Shown one piece after another: positions 1-12,323 of a DNA stretch of 64,000 bases. The stretch comes from Rhypophila decipiens (Eukaryota; Ascomycota; Sordariomycetes; Sordariales; Naviculisporaceae), in assembly GCA_033297075.1 (NCBI GenBank), contig MU858047.1, forward strand, positions 248,001 through 312,000, written 5' to 3'. How positions within the stretch are numbered: the first letter of the stretch is position 1; each line of letters opens with the position of its first letter. Both the position numbers and the translations under genes were made by a program. The notes under the pieces were generated by a model. The model was not told where the DNA came from and did not search any database. It saw only the letters and a list, made by a program, of their open reading frames with translations.

Positions 1-1993
1 GACGCCAAACTGGCCCTTGGGCAGCATATTGAGGTGGTCTTCCTCCTGGTCGAGATGTCGGAACTGAAGCCAGAAGGCGATTCCACCAATGACAGCTAGT
101 ACAGCGACAACTCCGTAGTTCCAGATCAAGTAGGGGTCCTATTTCCACTCTCTTGTCAGTTCTCTTCTCTTCCATGCACATACACAACAACAAAGGGGGG
201 ACGTACCGAAGCAAGATAAACCAGCGCAAACCCAATAGCCGAGCTAATAGCATTCATAAACAGCGCCACAGCCTGCACCATGCTCCGCATATTCGCCGGC
301 GCCTTGCTATGCGCATACTCCAGACTGGTAATCGATGCCAGAATCTCGCTAAACGCAATCAGGATATAACTCCCGCTCTGCGCCCAGACAGAGATGTTGA
401 TCGTCGCGCAGCCCTCGTCGGAGGCGTAGTAGCCGCACTCGCTGCGCTGGTAGATGTAATACTGGATCACGCAGGCCCAGACCATTGCGCTCGCGCCGGC
501 AAAGTAGCCGGCTGTGATGCGGCGGATGGGAGTAAAGTTTATGCGCAGCTTGCGGAGGGTCGGGTAGACGAGGGTGTCGAGGAGGGGGATCATTATTATT
601 AGGGCAAAGGGGTTTAGGTTTGTCAGGACGTCGTTGGGCACGCCTTGGAGGCGCATTGTTGCTGCTTGGGATATCAGGTTGTTGTTGACTTTTTGGAAAG
701 AGTTGGGTTAGTTGGTATGGGCTTTTGTTGGTTTGAATGGGGGGGGGAAGGGGAAAATGGGGGACTTACTCTGGTTATAGCAAATCCAGAAAAGAGGATA
801 CCACAAGAAGACGGCACATGCGTTGAAGCCGCGAGCGACCTCGTCGACCCCTATTTTTTTTTAACAAGAACCGGTCAGTCAACAGCCACAAAGACCGGGC
901 ATCAGAGAAGGGAGAGATCCTTACAAGCATCATTAAAGTCCATCCAGGCAGGTTTTCGCGAGGCCTCAATCTTGCTGGGCTTGACGCTCTCCCAGAAGGT
1001 GCCGTCATGCATGTGTCTGTACGTCTTGACAGGATTGAGATGCCAGCGCCCCTTGTTAGCCATGTGAAAAAGCTTGAAAGTCTTGCCCAGGACGCTTCCT
1101 TGGGGAGGCACGCGTCTGTATCGCTTTCTTCCGTACAACAAGACGGCAGGGCAAAGACAGAGCATGATAGTGGGCAGGAGGAAAGCGAGCCAAAAGCCGA
1201 CGAATTTGGCACAGTACACCATGCCGATCTGACCGACCAGGGCACCGATGTTGATGAACATGTAAAAGTAGTGGTACACCCTCTGGGCGGTGACTGCCGG
1301 GTCGACGATGACTCGCTCGCCGGTTTTGGGGAGGGTGATGACGGTCATCTTTTCCAGGTTAAGCTGCTCGACGATCAGCGGGTTGACGTTGGGCTTGAAG
1401 CCACCCGTGCCGAAGCCCATGACGATGATACCGATAACGAGGGCGGCCAGGGGGCCGTTTTTGTCACCTGTGATGACTGGCGGGATGGCCGACATGATCA
1501 GGATGATGTGGCCGAGGATATCGATGACGAGAGCCCAGCCAATGGTTCGGTAGCGTCCCAGATAGCTATCGGCAATGTATGCGCCGAAAAGAGGCATGGT
1601 GTACTGCCAGAACTGGTTGAAGGTGGTCAGGCTGGTCGAGGTACGCTGCCCAAGGCCCAGCACGCCGGGTTTGTCTTCAGCGCCCGGGTTGGATCCGGTC
1701 CTGGATCCGGGTGGAAGTGGCTGCTGGATGAAGTTGGTGAAGACGGCGGTTGTTCCATAGTAAGAGAAGCGCTCGCAGAGCTCAATGAAGGCGATGGTGT
1801 AGATATTCCAGGGAATCTTTTCCGGTACACGTCTGAGGGTGTGCAATTCTTCCTCAGTCGGAGCTCTGTTGTCGTCGTGGCCGTCTAGAGAGACTTTGTA
1901 GTCCGGCGCGGAGGCATCCTTGGTCAACGCAATCTCGCGGCCTTCATCTTTGGCAGCGCCCACAATAGTGGCGTTTTCGGTGTCAACAGGCAT
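1..1993 (-). CDS. PTR2: PTR2-type oligopeptide transporter (POT family), 3' end cut
   Basis: Proton-coupled di/tripeptide importer of the plasma membrane. Exons on the minus strand: 1993-925, 850-770, 688-207 and 138 to beyond position 1; introns begin GTAAGG, GTAAGT and GTACGT. The reading frame stays open across all junctions, giving 590 residues so far, close to the full family length of about 600. The POT signature ERFSYYG lies near residue 70, followed by FYMFINIGALVGQ (second PTR2 signature) and an FNDAW...YNQ stretch rebuilt across introns 1 and 2. Many hydrophobic segments fit 12 transmembrane helices. I chose the ATG at 1993 because the reading frame upstream has no better start. Only the cytosolic C-terminal tail is missing. 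In fungi such genes respond to nitrogen source; nothing here proves that. Family call is firm; substrate range is inferred. Confidence 0.95.
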
Positions 1994-4900
1994 GATAAAA
2001 CAAGCTGAAGCCCACAATGAGCTTCCAAGACGACGTGCTTGCTGACAGGTTCTCTGTAATGGGTGAAGAATGAGGGGATCTCCTATCTACTTTGCTATAA
2101 GACCACCACCTAGCTAACGGCTGTGGCGCAAAGTTGAAGGCTCGAGGGTTACAAGATGTGCGACTGGGAGGTGGAAGCACGTCAATATATATAGAGGGCC
2201 TATATATGTGGATGAATGCCATACGGTACAGACCGCGGCGAACCCATCACCCGTTGTCTCAGCATTGACATAGCACAACATGGGCGCAAGGACGGATGCC
2301 AGACAGCAGGCATGGCTCCGGTCCGACCCTACCATGCATGCGTTGCGTATGGAACCATATCGCACACGACACCGCAATTAGGTATCCCGCGGTGAGGAAG
2401 GGGGAAAAGAGGTCATGGATGGAACGTCGAGGACCATCAACCATTCATCACCAACAGCGATGATCATGATCAACCCTCCCAGAAGGCCGGTGTGGTCTTG
2501 GAAAGTCTTGTCACCTTCCCGAGATGGATCCCAACGGCCGCCAAGAAATATGTAACAAGGTTTTGGGGAGAGGGGGGGGTAAAGACGAGGGCATCCATCA
2601 CCTTATCCGTATACTACGACCATATAACATGACTCCAAATATTTTATGCTGGTTGGTTGGTTGGAGAATTGACGTACCACTCGTTATCGGGAAGAAAGGT
2701 AGGTTATCGCCAACTTGTTGGCAGCCAAACGGTGAAGGTTTCTGGTAGCTGATAGCTCAGCGTCGGACCAGGCTATCGCACACTTCGAATACCAGTTGGC
2801 CTGACAAGAGCTTTCCAGAACGAAGGATCGACAGCCTCATTGCTTCAACAAGCTAGCTTTTTTGCTGGTCCAAAGCCGAGCTGTCACTGCTCAAGCTGCC
2901 GAGTAAAAAGCCGACTGTCGGCTTGTTGCATAAGAATTTGAAGGATGATGAGGATTAAACCCATCGAGGGAGGTGATTTACGTTTCTCGCCTCATGCTCG
3001 CTGGGTCCGCGGGAAGCACCTTCTAGGTTTATCAATGCCCAGGAACTTGGCAAGCTCATCGACGACAATCGTTTGGATGGATTTCTTGGAGTTTGTGGTG
3101 GTCGGTGCTACCCTCCGGTCGCCTGCAACTTTATCATACCCGCTGTGACAAAACGCCGAGGATGGTGAGAGGAAAACCCTCGGTGAAGGTTTTGGAAGCT
3201 CCGCTGCGAGTCCCGGTCCCGGTGGTAGCCGACAGACTCAACGAGGGGCATTCTTGGTCTTGATAATTATCAAATAAAACCAGGTCTCGCGCCGCATTAT
3301 TTTCCGACGTTAGATTCTTTGATGAGGCTCTGGGATAGACTCTGTTGGTCTGTGGCACACCAGGCGCTGGCCCAGAGAGCTTGACGAGCTTGTCGGTGTA
3401 TTGGCACAGAAGTACCGGTCCTAATTGTGAATAGCGTATGAATACTACCGGCTTGTGTATGGGGAGATTTCTTTGATTGCCGGCCAAGTTCAGACCCCAA
3501 GGAGCCAAGAACGGAGAATATTCACTGACAGGTAAATGACCCGTGCTGGTCTTAGCAGTTGCCAAAAGAGGTTTGGCCTGTAGGTGGCTTGAGTAAAGTT
3601 ATTTTCAATACCAAGACCTCTTGGATGCGAACCCCAGGGGTGTAAAAAGCCGACAAAAAACTTGCAAAAGACGAATCGTTCATTGTCAAGTCGCTCTTTT
3701 CGTCAGCTCAAGTCAAAGCTATAATACACAACTTCGCATTTGCAAGGTCTTGGCATCATACTTATCAAGCTACCTTGGCAGTCGCACTTGAAGGGCGAGC
3801 TCAGTGAGAAAGGAACAAAAAACAAGTCACGACTACAAAACATGCAAGATTCGTGAAGAGCCTTTTCAGGATTGATACAAAAAGAATATGGAGCTGAGTT
3901 ACACAGCTCCCGGGTCCCTAAGAAGAGGACCTGAAAAACACATGATGACTATTGCTCCGTGATAAGATGACGTTCAATGAGTTGAAATCAGAGCGCGTAA
4001 GAGACTGACGACGAGATCATATTTGGACCCTTTAAACCTCGTGGTTTTATCTTGCCCTCGGTCTAGTTTCTCCTTTTCCAATGCGTGGTTCATGTTCCAG
4101 GGCGTTGGGGCGCCAATGCTCATCAAGCTTTTGCCTAGCGCTCAGGGCGATTTCGTCGATCGACTGCCCCAGGCATTACGTGGCAGGAACGAGGGATGAG
4201 ATAGGAAGTAGGAAAAGGGCTCATCAGTCAGGAACGGTGTTTCAAGTTTGGATCTGGGGATTATGAAGTGGAAGGCGCCGCCTGAGGACGGTTGCGCACT
4301 TGCAGTTTGAGAATTTCCTTATTGAGACCGACTTACACGGGATGGACCAATGAGGAGAGAGCTCGTCCGTCGCCCCAGCACGAGGTTCACACCGAACATG
4401 TACTAGTAGTTGTCAAAAGTAAGCCGCTGTTTTGAATTTTCAACGTTTACTTGCTGCTTTACTTGGCCATCAACTTGCCAGCTTATTATATCTATGAAGA
4501 AACTTAGTAGCTTGCACTGTTGGCTTGAGAGACAAGTCCAACGCTCAACCACCACTCTTCTTTTAAATGGTTCTTTTCCCCGACTATGGTCCGCTAACTA
4601 TTTCCGGTACTCTGGCTTGTCCGCTTGATTTTCCGCAGGCTGCGAGCTGCGGCCGATACTCCGGGTCCCACCGAACTCATCTCTGCAATAATAAACGCTG
4701 AAGACAGGAACACATGCTCTCGCCGTTAGACTGGACGTTAGCATCTTCAAGCGTCAAACTTGGCTCCTTAGCTGCCAGATATTTTAGGTCAATGTTTTTG
4801 CAGTGCTTCGTCACTCCCGTCTTCGCTATGGGAACTATCGGGACTCGGTTGTTGTGCAACACCGCATCGCGTTGTCTTCCCAGACTGGCGGTTTTGCATG

Positions 4901-5113
4901 GAAAACCAGCTCATCCATAAGGGCCAGCATTTGGTCCTCTCTCATCTTGGCCATGTCAAGTCCCAGTTACCCTTCTTGTCATTCCTTCTACTCGATACCT
5001 TGTTTTCCTCATCGTGGCCATTTTCAATGCCTTGAGCCTCATAACAATTTCTCAGGGCGGACGTACGCAGCAGCCAGCCGATTCTTCACACCGTTGCTCT
5101 AATTTTTCTTGAG
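1994..5113. other. Intergenic gap between divergent PTR2 and DUF3405 genes
   Basis: About 3.1 kb between two divergent genes. The only open frames are short (up to 143 codons, 3134-3565 minus) and none has a recognisable motif. The left end carries the TATA-like boxes of PTR2. I see no RNA gene or transposon remnant. Confidence 0.6.
2185..2207 (-). promoter_or_regulatory. Tandem TATA-like boxes upstream of PTR2
   Basis: Two TATATAT-like runs flank a short GC-rich core about 190-215 bp upstream of the PTR2 start codon. The position is plausible for a TATA element of the minus-strand gene. This is pattern only. Confidence 0.35.
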
Positions 5114-7397
5114 ATGTCCGTGATAGAACGGTCTTCATACCTCAAGCGAAGCAAGTCGACTTCCTTTTCCAGCACATCATCAACTACAGAAGACAAATTC
5201 CTGCTTCCGATATCCACGCATCGCCAGCCAAAAATACGAGTCCGGACGCTATTAGGCCATTGCCTCTATCGGAGGGTAATAATATGGGCAGTCACAGCCT
5301 TTTTTCTTCTCTGTGTCGGCCTCGTGGCCCATCGACCGAGGATATTAGGCTTGTTGAGTATCCCAAGCGAAGACCAGGATGCGAAGGTCGCCGAGGATAT
5401 CAAAACGGTGTTGCTGCTCATATCGGAGGCAATGGAGCAGGAAAACGAGCAAGGAAGTTATATTTTCCCAGAAGACGAGGAGGATATGCCCCGTTGGGCT
5501 AGATTCAGACAGTAAGGGTACCACTCTGGACCTGACTGTAGCACAACCCGCTGACACAGACAGTCTTGAAGGTTACTTCAACGGTATAAAGGCATTGGTA
5601 CCAAGTGATGACTACATACCAGAATACCCGAGATCGAGGACTGGAACTTGGCCGTTTCCTGTGACGGGTTCGTATACAGGGTTGCCAACTCCGATTCCCT
5701 ATGTTCCTCGCTACAGCTCCGAAAGTGAAATATGCTACATCGATAAAGAACAATCCGTTCCGGCACCCGATGTATACGCTTACGCTGGACTTGTCCAAGG
5801 CCAGCCTGAGCCAGTCTTCGGGTCACATAGCCTCCTGGGGTTGCGGGATGACATTTGCTTCGACAGATTTGGCAGGTATGGCCCATATGGTCTAGGGTAC
5901 AGATTCGAGGATGGAGGCGTTGAGGCTGGTATGGATACGGAAAAGGCTGGTAGCGACGAGGTTTGGTCCGAGACGGGCAAGATCAATTATAACCTGGTCG
6001 ACTGGGGTGATGCGCAGTGTCGATGCCACGAGCTGAACAAGCACCGATTCGACCAACAACCTTCTACGAAAAGCGATGGCGATGGGTCTCACGGGATTGT
6101 CAGAATCTCACGCACGGCTGTGGTGATCAGGCTTTATGTCGGTTTCCTGTGGACACAACATGCCATTCTGAACTTCCGCGCCATGATATCGGAGCTATCG
6201 CTCAGATCTGGTGGCGAGTACGACGTCCATTTCTTGCTACATGTCCGGGACAATTACTTGCCCATCTGGGCAGATGGGGCGACGGCCCAACGAGTGCTCG
6301 ACGAGAATGTGCCGCCCGAGTTTCATAGCATATGCACATTATGGTCAGAGGCCCAGATGCGACTCCTCTACCCAATCCGATTCAGCTCTTCGGTCGAGAA
6401 CCCGAGCAACAACGATATCCATGGAGTCTACAGGAGCGCGCACTTCCCACTCCAACACTTCGCCATGGCACACCCGCAATATGCCCACTTTTGGAACTGG
6501 GAGATGGACATGCGGTGGATAGGAAACTACTACGAGCTTTTTGACAGCCTTGGCGCATGGACAAGATCACAACCAAGAGTCGGCATCTGGGAGCGTTCGG
6601 CCAAGTACTATATTCCGCGGTACCACGGCACGTGGGACAACTTTACCGATCTCGTGAACCGCGAGACCGAAGCCAGCGGGCGCCTGCCCATCGTCGGACC
6701 CGCCACGTTCCCGGGCAAGACAGCCCTGCGCAGCGAAGACCGCGGCCAATCATTCCTCCCCGACTCGTGCGCAGGGAAACTCGCCCTCGACCGGGAAAAG
6801 TGCGGCGTCGGCGAAGACGCAGATCTCATCATGCTAAATCCCCTGTTCGACCCGGAAGGCTCCGGCTGGGTATTTTCCAAAGACGTCACGGGGTATAGCC
6901 GTGGTCATCCCGTCCCGCCCCGGAGAAGTGCCATCATCACGGCGTCCAGACTCAGTCGCCGGCTTTTGGAGGTCATGCACGAGGAGACCTGGCGGCTGAA
7001 ACACAACATGTTCTCGGAGATGTTTCCCGCTTCCATGGCGCTGCACCATGGGCTCAAGGCTGTCTATGCGCCGCACCCTGTCCACGTGGATCGCGAGTGG
7101 GAGCTGGAGACGCTCAATGAGGGGTTTAACGGGGGCCAAGACGGGACTACTGGTGGTGGTAGAGGCAGCCCTTATAATCTAAGGAACGAACATAACCACA
7201 GAGGAACGACGTGGTATTATAATAGCGAGTTTGCTGGGTTGTTGTGGAGGAGGTGGTTGGGGTATGCGCAGATGGATGAGAATGGGATACTGAGAGGTGG
7301 GCAGGAGGCGGAGGAGAGTAAGGAGGGGACTGGGCGCATGTGTCTGAGAAGTATGCTCTTTCATCCGGTCAAGTGGGAGCACCCGGATGAGTACTAG
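5114..7397 (+). CDS. DUF3405 family protein, predicted type II membrane protein
   Basis: Two exons, 5114-5511 and 5564-7397, give 743 residues. The intron starts GTAAGG and ends CAG at 5563; an earlier CAG would bring a stop into frame, so this acceptor is required. Residues 1-54 are Ser/Thr-rich and basic, residues 55-73 form one hydrophobic segment, and the rest is a large luminal-type domain, the topology of Golgi glycosyltransferases. The motif HFWNWEMD near residue 445 with the following WIGNYYE is characteristic of the fungal DUF3405 family as I know it. The family has no established biochemical role; a glycosyltransferase-like role is only a guess from topology. A Gly-rich stretch near the C-terminus looks disordered. 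Start context GAGATGT is acceptable. Confidence 0.85.
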
Positions 7398-9816
7398 GCG
7401 TTTGTTTGTGCGATTCAGGGGGTTGTTTATGGGCCTATGGTTCCCCCTTTTCCCCGTGTCTTGGCGTTCAAGAAGGAATTTGGGCAGGTACTATGGCGGT
7501 TCTAAACTTGTATTTTTCTCTTAACCCGTAGACTTGTGGCTTTTTGTTCATGGCTGAGCGAGTCTGTCAACCCGAGGAGTTCTCTGCATCGGTCTATTGT
7601 ACGATTACCTAATACTGTATGCGCCGAGGGCACGTCGTTGTTTGCAGTGATGCTCTTCTCCTCATCTTGGAGGTCCAGTCTTGGCAGCCTTGTGAGACGG
7701 CGTATGTACCCCCCACGCGCTATATCCCCCCGTGAGGAGTTGTAAAATTCCAACGACCATGTGCTCCATTGTTTTTCTCTAGTTTCATCTTTTAGTTTCT
7801 TCAAACATCATGTAACTTATAGAAAATAGGTGTATAACCGATATTAGGAGTTCGATGTTGGAAAAATTTTGGAGGCCTTGTCGTTCGTATCGTGGGATCT
7901 CAATACAGCACGGTGAGACCGTGGCGCAACGAAGCCTTGACTAACGTTAAAGTGATACGGATATAGGCCAGGCAAGCCAGGCTACCATAAATCCTTTCAA
8001 GTGCTGTGTTCTCTTCTGAGCTGTATTTCGTCTTCCTCGCCGTCATCCAGTGAATACGGAAAGGTACGTACCATCGTGGTGTTACACTCATAGGTGCCAT
8101 CCTTCGCGTCCTCCGACCCATCAGCACCGCCCACTGGCCTCTTGGAGCAGAAGCTGGACTTTCCTCAGCCCTGTGAGGATTCCGAGGAAACACGAAACCG
8201 TCCTAGTGCTGACCTTACGAACGGGAGCGCGAATCATATTTCAGCTGAGAGGTATGGGGTAAGAAGCTGATCCGTATTGTGCATCCATCCGAGTAGCCGC
8301 GAGGTGGTGATACATACAATTTAACTCCAAGCACTTTGCCTCAAGGTTGTATATCCGGGAGGTAAGCGAGGGCAACATCTGCAAAAGGTCGTCATCGTTG
8401 CGGACCCGGAGGACCCTGAGAGCCACTTTGCTCCATCATGTTACGTGCATCATCCTGACATTCCCCAGAGCTGTCTGGTCCCGTATCGCAGCGATACATG
8501 TAATATGGGCACCTGGAGCCGCATCAATACGGTATACATGGATGTCGCTTGGCGTCAAGTTTCCGGGACGGGGACGACGGTACGCCACCACTTAAAGATC
8601 ACACAAGCGTATTTTGGTTTGTCGCCGTTGACGAACATGGCGGAAGTCAATTGCGATTATTATCACAGGCACTTCTCGTGAGAATTCTCGCATACACGTT
8701 TGAAATGGGCAAATAATGCTCCCGTGACCTTTGGCAGATGTGAGAGAGACGGCAATGCCCTCGGAGCACCAAGACAGAGCAACAAACTGCATGCGGCGAG
8801 TCCCGCTGAATCGGGTTTTCAGGTGGCGAGGAGTCCGGGAGCTGGGGCAGCAAGTGTGACCTGCAGCCGGATTTCCATCCACACCATCTTCGAGAACTCC
8901 AAGACATGCACATCGTGGGTTTGGTTTCGGGGGTCGTCCCGATAAGCAACCCGACCCTGCCGCAGATCCCGCCTAGATCTCAGCATTCGACGTTGACGTG
9001 ATGGCTAGATGGTCCTGGGAGGCTAAAAATCTCAGTTTTCATTATCGCCTCCTAGGAGCATCGAGGTACATACGGGAGCAAGAGGTAGTTGCCTCGTCAA
9101 CTGTAGTCTCATTCCATCTCGGCTGTCATGACAGTTGTTGCACTTTCAACATTCTCCGTCTTGCTGCGGCTGTCAGGGAGGTCAACATGAAGCCAGGAAC
9201 AGCTGGACCCTGAAAAAATACAGGACCACTTCATATTGAACCCTCTCACCAGGTCGTTTCACCGCCGTAATTCCCATGTCCCGCCCCTCCCCAAGTTTTT
9301 ATTAGCTCTCAACCCAGCATATTTGCTCCCCACACCTTCTCAGCAAGCTGAGCCTTATTTGCTTCTATCCTAGCTTCTGGGTCCGGGTTCAGGATTAAGG
9401 TCCAGTTTTATGGGCCCGCGTGACCGCATAGACTGGGTACTCCGCGACAGGTCTCAATTTCCGCCCGCGCGGGCAGTTGCATCCCCTGTTCCTGAGTTTC
9501 TGACCGCTAGCGTCATTGGGGAGGATTCCCGATGAATACTCAAGAAGCAAATAACTCCCACTTTCTTCTCGAGACTTTCTCCCTCTTTGCCCTTTTACCA
9601 CGTTCGCTGCTCGCGATTGGATAACTAGTCCTGGTTATCGAGATTCTTTTATCTCCATCTCATTTTCACGGCTTAATCAATCCGACCCTCTGATTACTTA
9701 GAATTTGTAGCTACCCGCCCGCCCACTCCACAGAACTTCCTACCCCAACGATCCAAGCAACCCCGCCATCGACCGCGACCGCATCGACAAGACGACCATT
9801 GCGAGCACCTCTTGTA
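7398..9816. other. Intergenic gap before the trehalase gene
   Basis: About 2.4 kb. Short open frames on both strands lack motifs and ATG-supported length. The right third is pyrimidine-rich, as expected for a fungal promoter and 5' leader. Confidence 0.6.
9284..9487 (+). promoter_or_regulatory. Two STRE-like CCCCT motifs upstream of trehalase
   Basis: CCCCT occurs at 9284-9288 and 9483-9487, 330-530 bp upstream of the neutral trehalase start. CCCCT is the stress response element bound by Msn2/4-type factors in yeast, and trehalase genes are often stress-regulated. A pentamer occurs often by chance, so this is weak. Confidence 0.2.
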
Positions 9817-12323
9817 ATGGCCGCACCGACTCCGACGCCGCCAGCGGGTGCAGCCAAAAGATCGGACTCGGTCGATGATCACGGTGTATTCGATGATGCC
9901 AAAACATACTATGCAGCACATGAGCGCCACGCCAATCCCCGTGCCGGTCCGCGGACAAGGACATATTCCCAGGTATGCCTCCCTCTCTACAGGCAAATCG
10001 AAGAGCTGCAAGGGATCAATTGTTGACCATAATAACCAAAACAGAACAGTCTTTTCAAGCAATTTGAACGGCTTGGCCTGAAAGAGCCTTATCGGCGTGG
10101 AAGTCACGGTATGTCAAGCTCAGCGGTGAAGGTCCTCGGTCAAAATTAATACTTGGAACAACAGATGAATCCTCGAGTCTACACGGCCGCCGCTTTCTTA
10201 TCCAGGTCGAACCGACTCTCGAGAGTCTGCTGTCGCAAGAGGACCCGGACGGCAATATGCAGATTACGATCGAGGACAATGGACCCAAGGTACGGCGGGG
10301 TTTATCTTTTGCCGAGAGCTGAAATTATGTGGCTTGCTGATCGAAGCTGACTCCGATAACACTATACAGGTCTTGACTCTGCGTACAGCAGCCTCCAATG
10401 GGCACAACCGCTTCGATATTCGCGGCACTTACATGCTGTCCAACCTTCTGCAGGAGCTGTCCCTTGCCAAGGAGTACGGTCGTAAGCAGATTGTATTGGA
10501 TGAAGCCAGACTCAACGAGAACCCCGTAAACCGGCTGTCGCGCATGATTCGCGACCACTTTTGGGAGGGTCTCACACGGCGAATTGACGCCTCGAGCATT
10601 GAAATTGCTGCTCGTGATCCCAAGGACTGGACCGATGACCCTCGTCCTCGCATCTACGTTCCCAGGGGCGCACCAGAGCAGTATGAGTACTACAAGAAGT
10701 TGGCAGAAGACAAGCCTGAAATCCGTCTGGATGTGCAACTCCTCCCCGAGAAGATTACCCCTGAGATCGTTCGGGACATGAATGCGAAGCCTGGTCTCTT
10801 GGCTGTGGATATGGAAAAGGTCGTGGATCCAAAGACCGGGGAGGAGACACTCCGAGGACGCCCATTTGTGGTGCCGGGAGGTCGATTCAACGAGTTGTAT
10901 GGCTGGGATAGCTACATGGAATCTCTCGGGCTTTTGGTCAACGAGAAGGTCGATTTAGCCAAGTCGATGGTTTTGAACTTTTGCTTCTGCATCAAGCATT
11001 ACGGCAAAATTCTAAACGCGACCCGGTCCTACTATCTCTGCCGCTCCCAGCCTCCTTTCCTGACCGACATGGCGCTCCGAGTATACGACAAGATCAAGCA
11101 CGAAGAAGGGGCCCTTGAGTTCCTCCGCACTGCTATTCTTGCTGCTATTAAGGAGTACCACAGTGTTTGGACCGCCGCGCCGCGTCTTGATCCTGTCACA
11201 GGGCTATCCCGTTACCGCCCTGAAGGTCTGGGTGTTCCGCCCGAGACTGAGGCTGGTCACTTCGTCCACATCCTGGAGCCCTACGTCGAGAAGCACGGCA
11301 TCACGTTCGACGAGTTTGTGCGTCGTTATAACAACGGTGAAATCAAGGAGCCGGAGTTGGATGAATATTTCCTTCATGACCGTGCAGTCCGTGAGTCGGG
11401 CCACGATACGACTTACCGTTTCGAAGGCTGCTGTGCCGATTTGGCAACCATTGATCTTAACTCTCTACTTTTCAAGTACGAAACCGACATTGCGCGGACG
11501 ATTCGCAACGTCTTCAACGATAAGCTTGTCGTCCCTGCGGAATACTGTGTCGGCACCATGGTGCCGGGCCAAATCGAGACCTCGGCCATCTGGGACAGGC
11601 GCTACAAGCGCAGAAAGCTTGCCATCGACAAGTATCTTTGGAACGAGACCGAGGGTATGTACTTTGACTACAACACAAAGACGCGCCAGCAGTGCTCGTA
11701 CGAATCAGCCACCACGTTCTGGGCTCTGTGGGCAGGTGTCAGCTCTCCCAAGCAGGCCGCCGCCATGGTGACCAAGGCGCTCCCGAAGTTTGAGGTGTTT
11801 GGAGGTCTTGTGTCCGGGACACTGGAGAGTCGCGGAGAGCTTGGTCTCGAAAAGCCAAACAGACAATGGGATTATCCCTACGGATGGGCCCCCCAGCAGA
11901 TGCTTGCCTGGACTGGTCTATACCGGTACTCATTCACTGAGGAAGCCGAGCGTCTGGCCTACAGGTGGCTCTTCATGATCACCAAGGCATTCGTGGACTT
12001 CAACGGTGTGGTGGTGGAGAAATATGATGTCACCAGGCCGATTGACCCCCATCGGGTGGATGCCGAGTACGGCAACCAGGGCTTGGATTTCAAGGGTGTT
12101 GCGAAGGAGGGGTACGTATAGCTCGCTCGCCCTCTCACCGCCATGAAAATGAAACTAACCAAATGATGGCAATAGATTCGGTTGGGTCAATGCCAGCTAT
12201 ATTTACGGTCTGCAAATAGTTAACGCCCATATGCGACGTGCGCTGGGAACCCTGACCCCCTACGATACTTTTATCAAGGCCGTGGAGGAAAATCGGAACA
12301 AGACTCTTGCTGAGCTTGTCTGA
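9817..12323 (+). CDS. NTH1: Neutral trehalase (GH37)
   Basis: Cytosolic enzyme that hydrolyses trehalose to two glucose, mobilising stored trehalose during germination and stress recovery. Five exons: 9817-9972, 10045-10108, 10165-10289, 10370-12111 and 12176-12323, giving 744 residues, the usual length for fungal neutral trehalases. Both trehalase signatures are present: [14 protein letters not shown] near residue 283 and [10 protein letters not shown] near residue 613. The regulatory N-terminus shows a PKA/14-3-3 type site RRGS (Ser72) and a calcium-binding-like loop [12 protein letters not shown] (residues 100-111), both hallmarks of the cAMP-regulated neutral class rather than acid trehalase; there is no signal peptide. 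The ATG at 9817 is the first in frame. Assignment is firm; phosphorylation control is inferred from the conserved site. Confidence 0.97.

Noticed and set aside
1007..1888. 293-codon frame antisense to PTR2
   Set aside because: Shadow of a strongly coding, GC-rich gene on the other strand; no motif.
3134..3565. 143-codon minus-strand frame in the PTR2/DUF3405 gap
   Set aside because: No motif and overlaps another frame; not supported.
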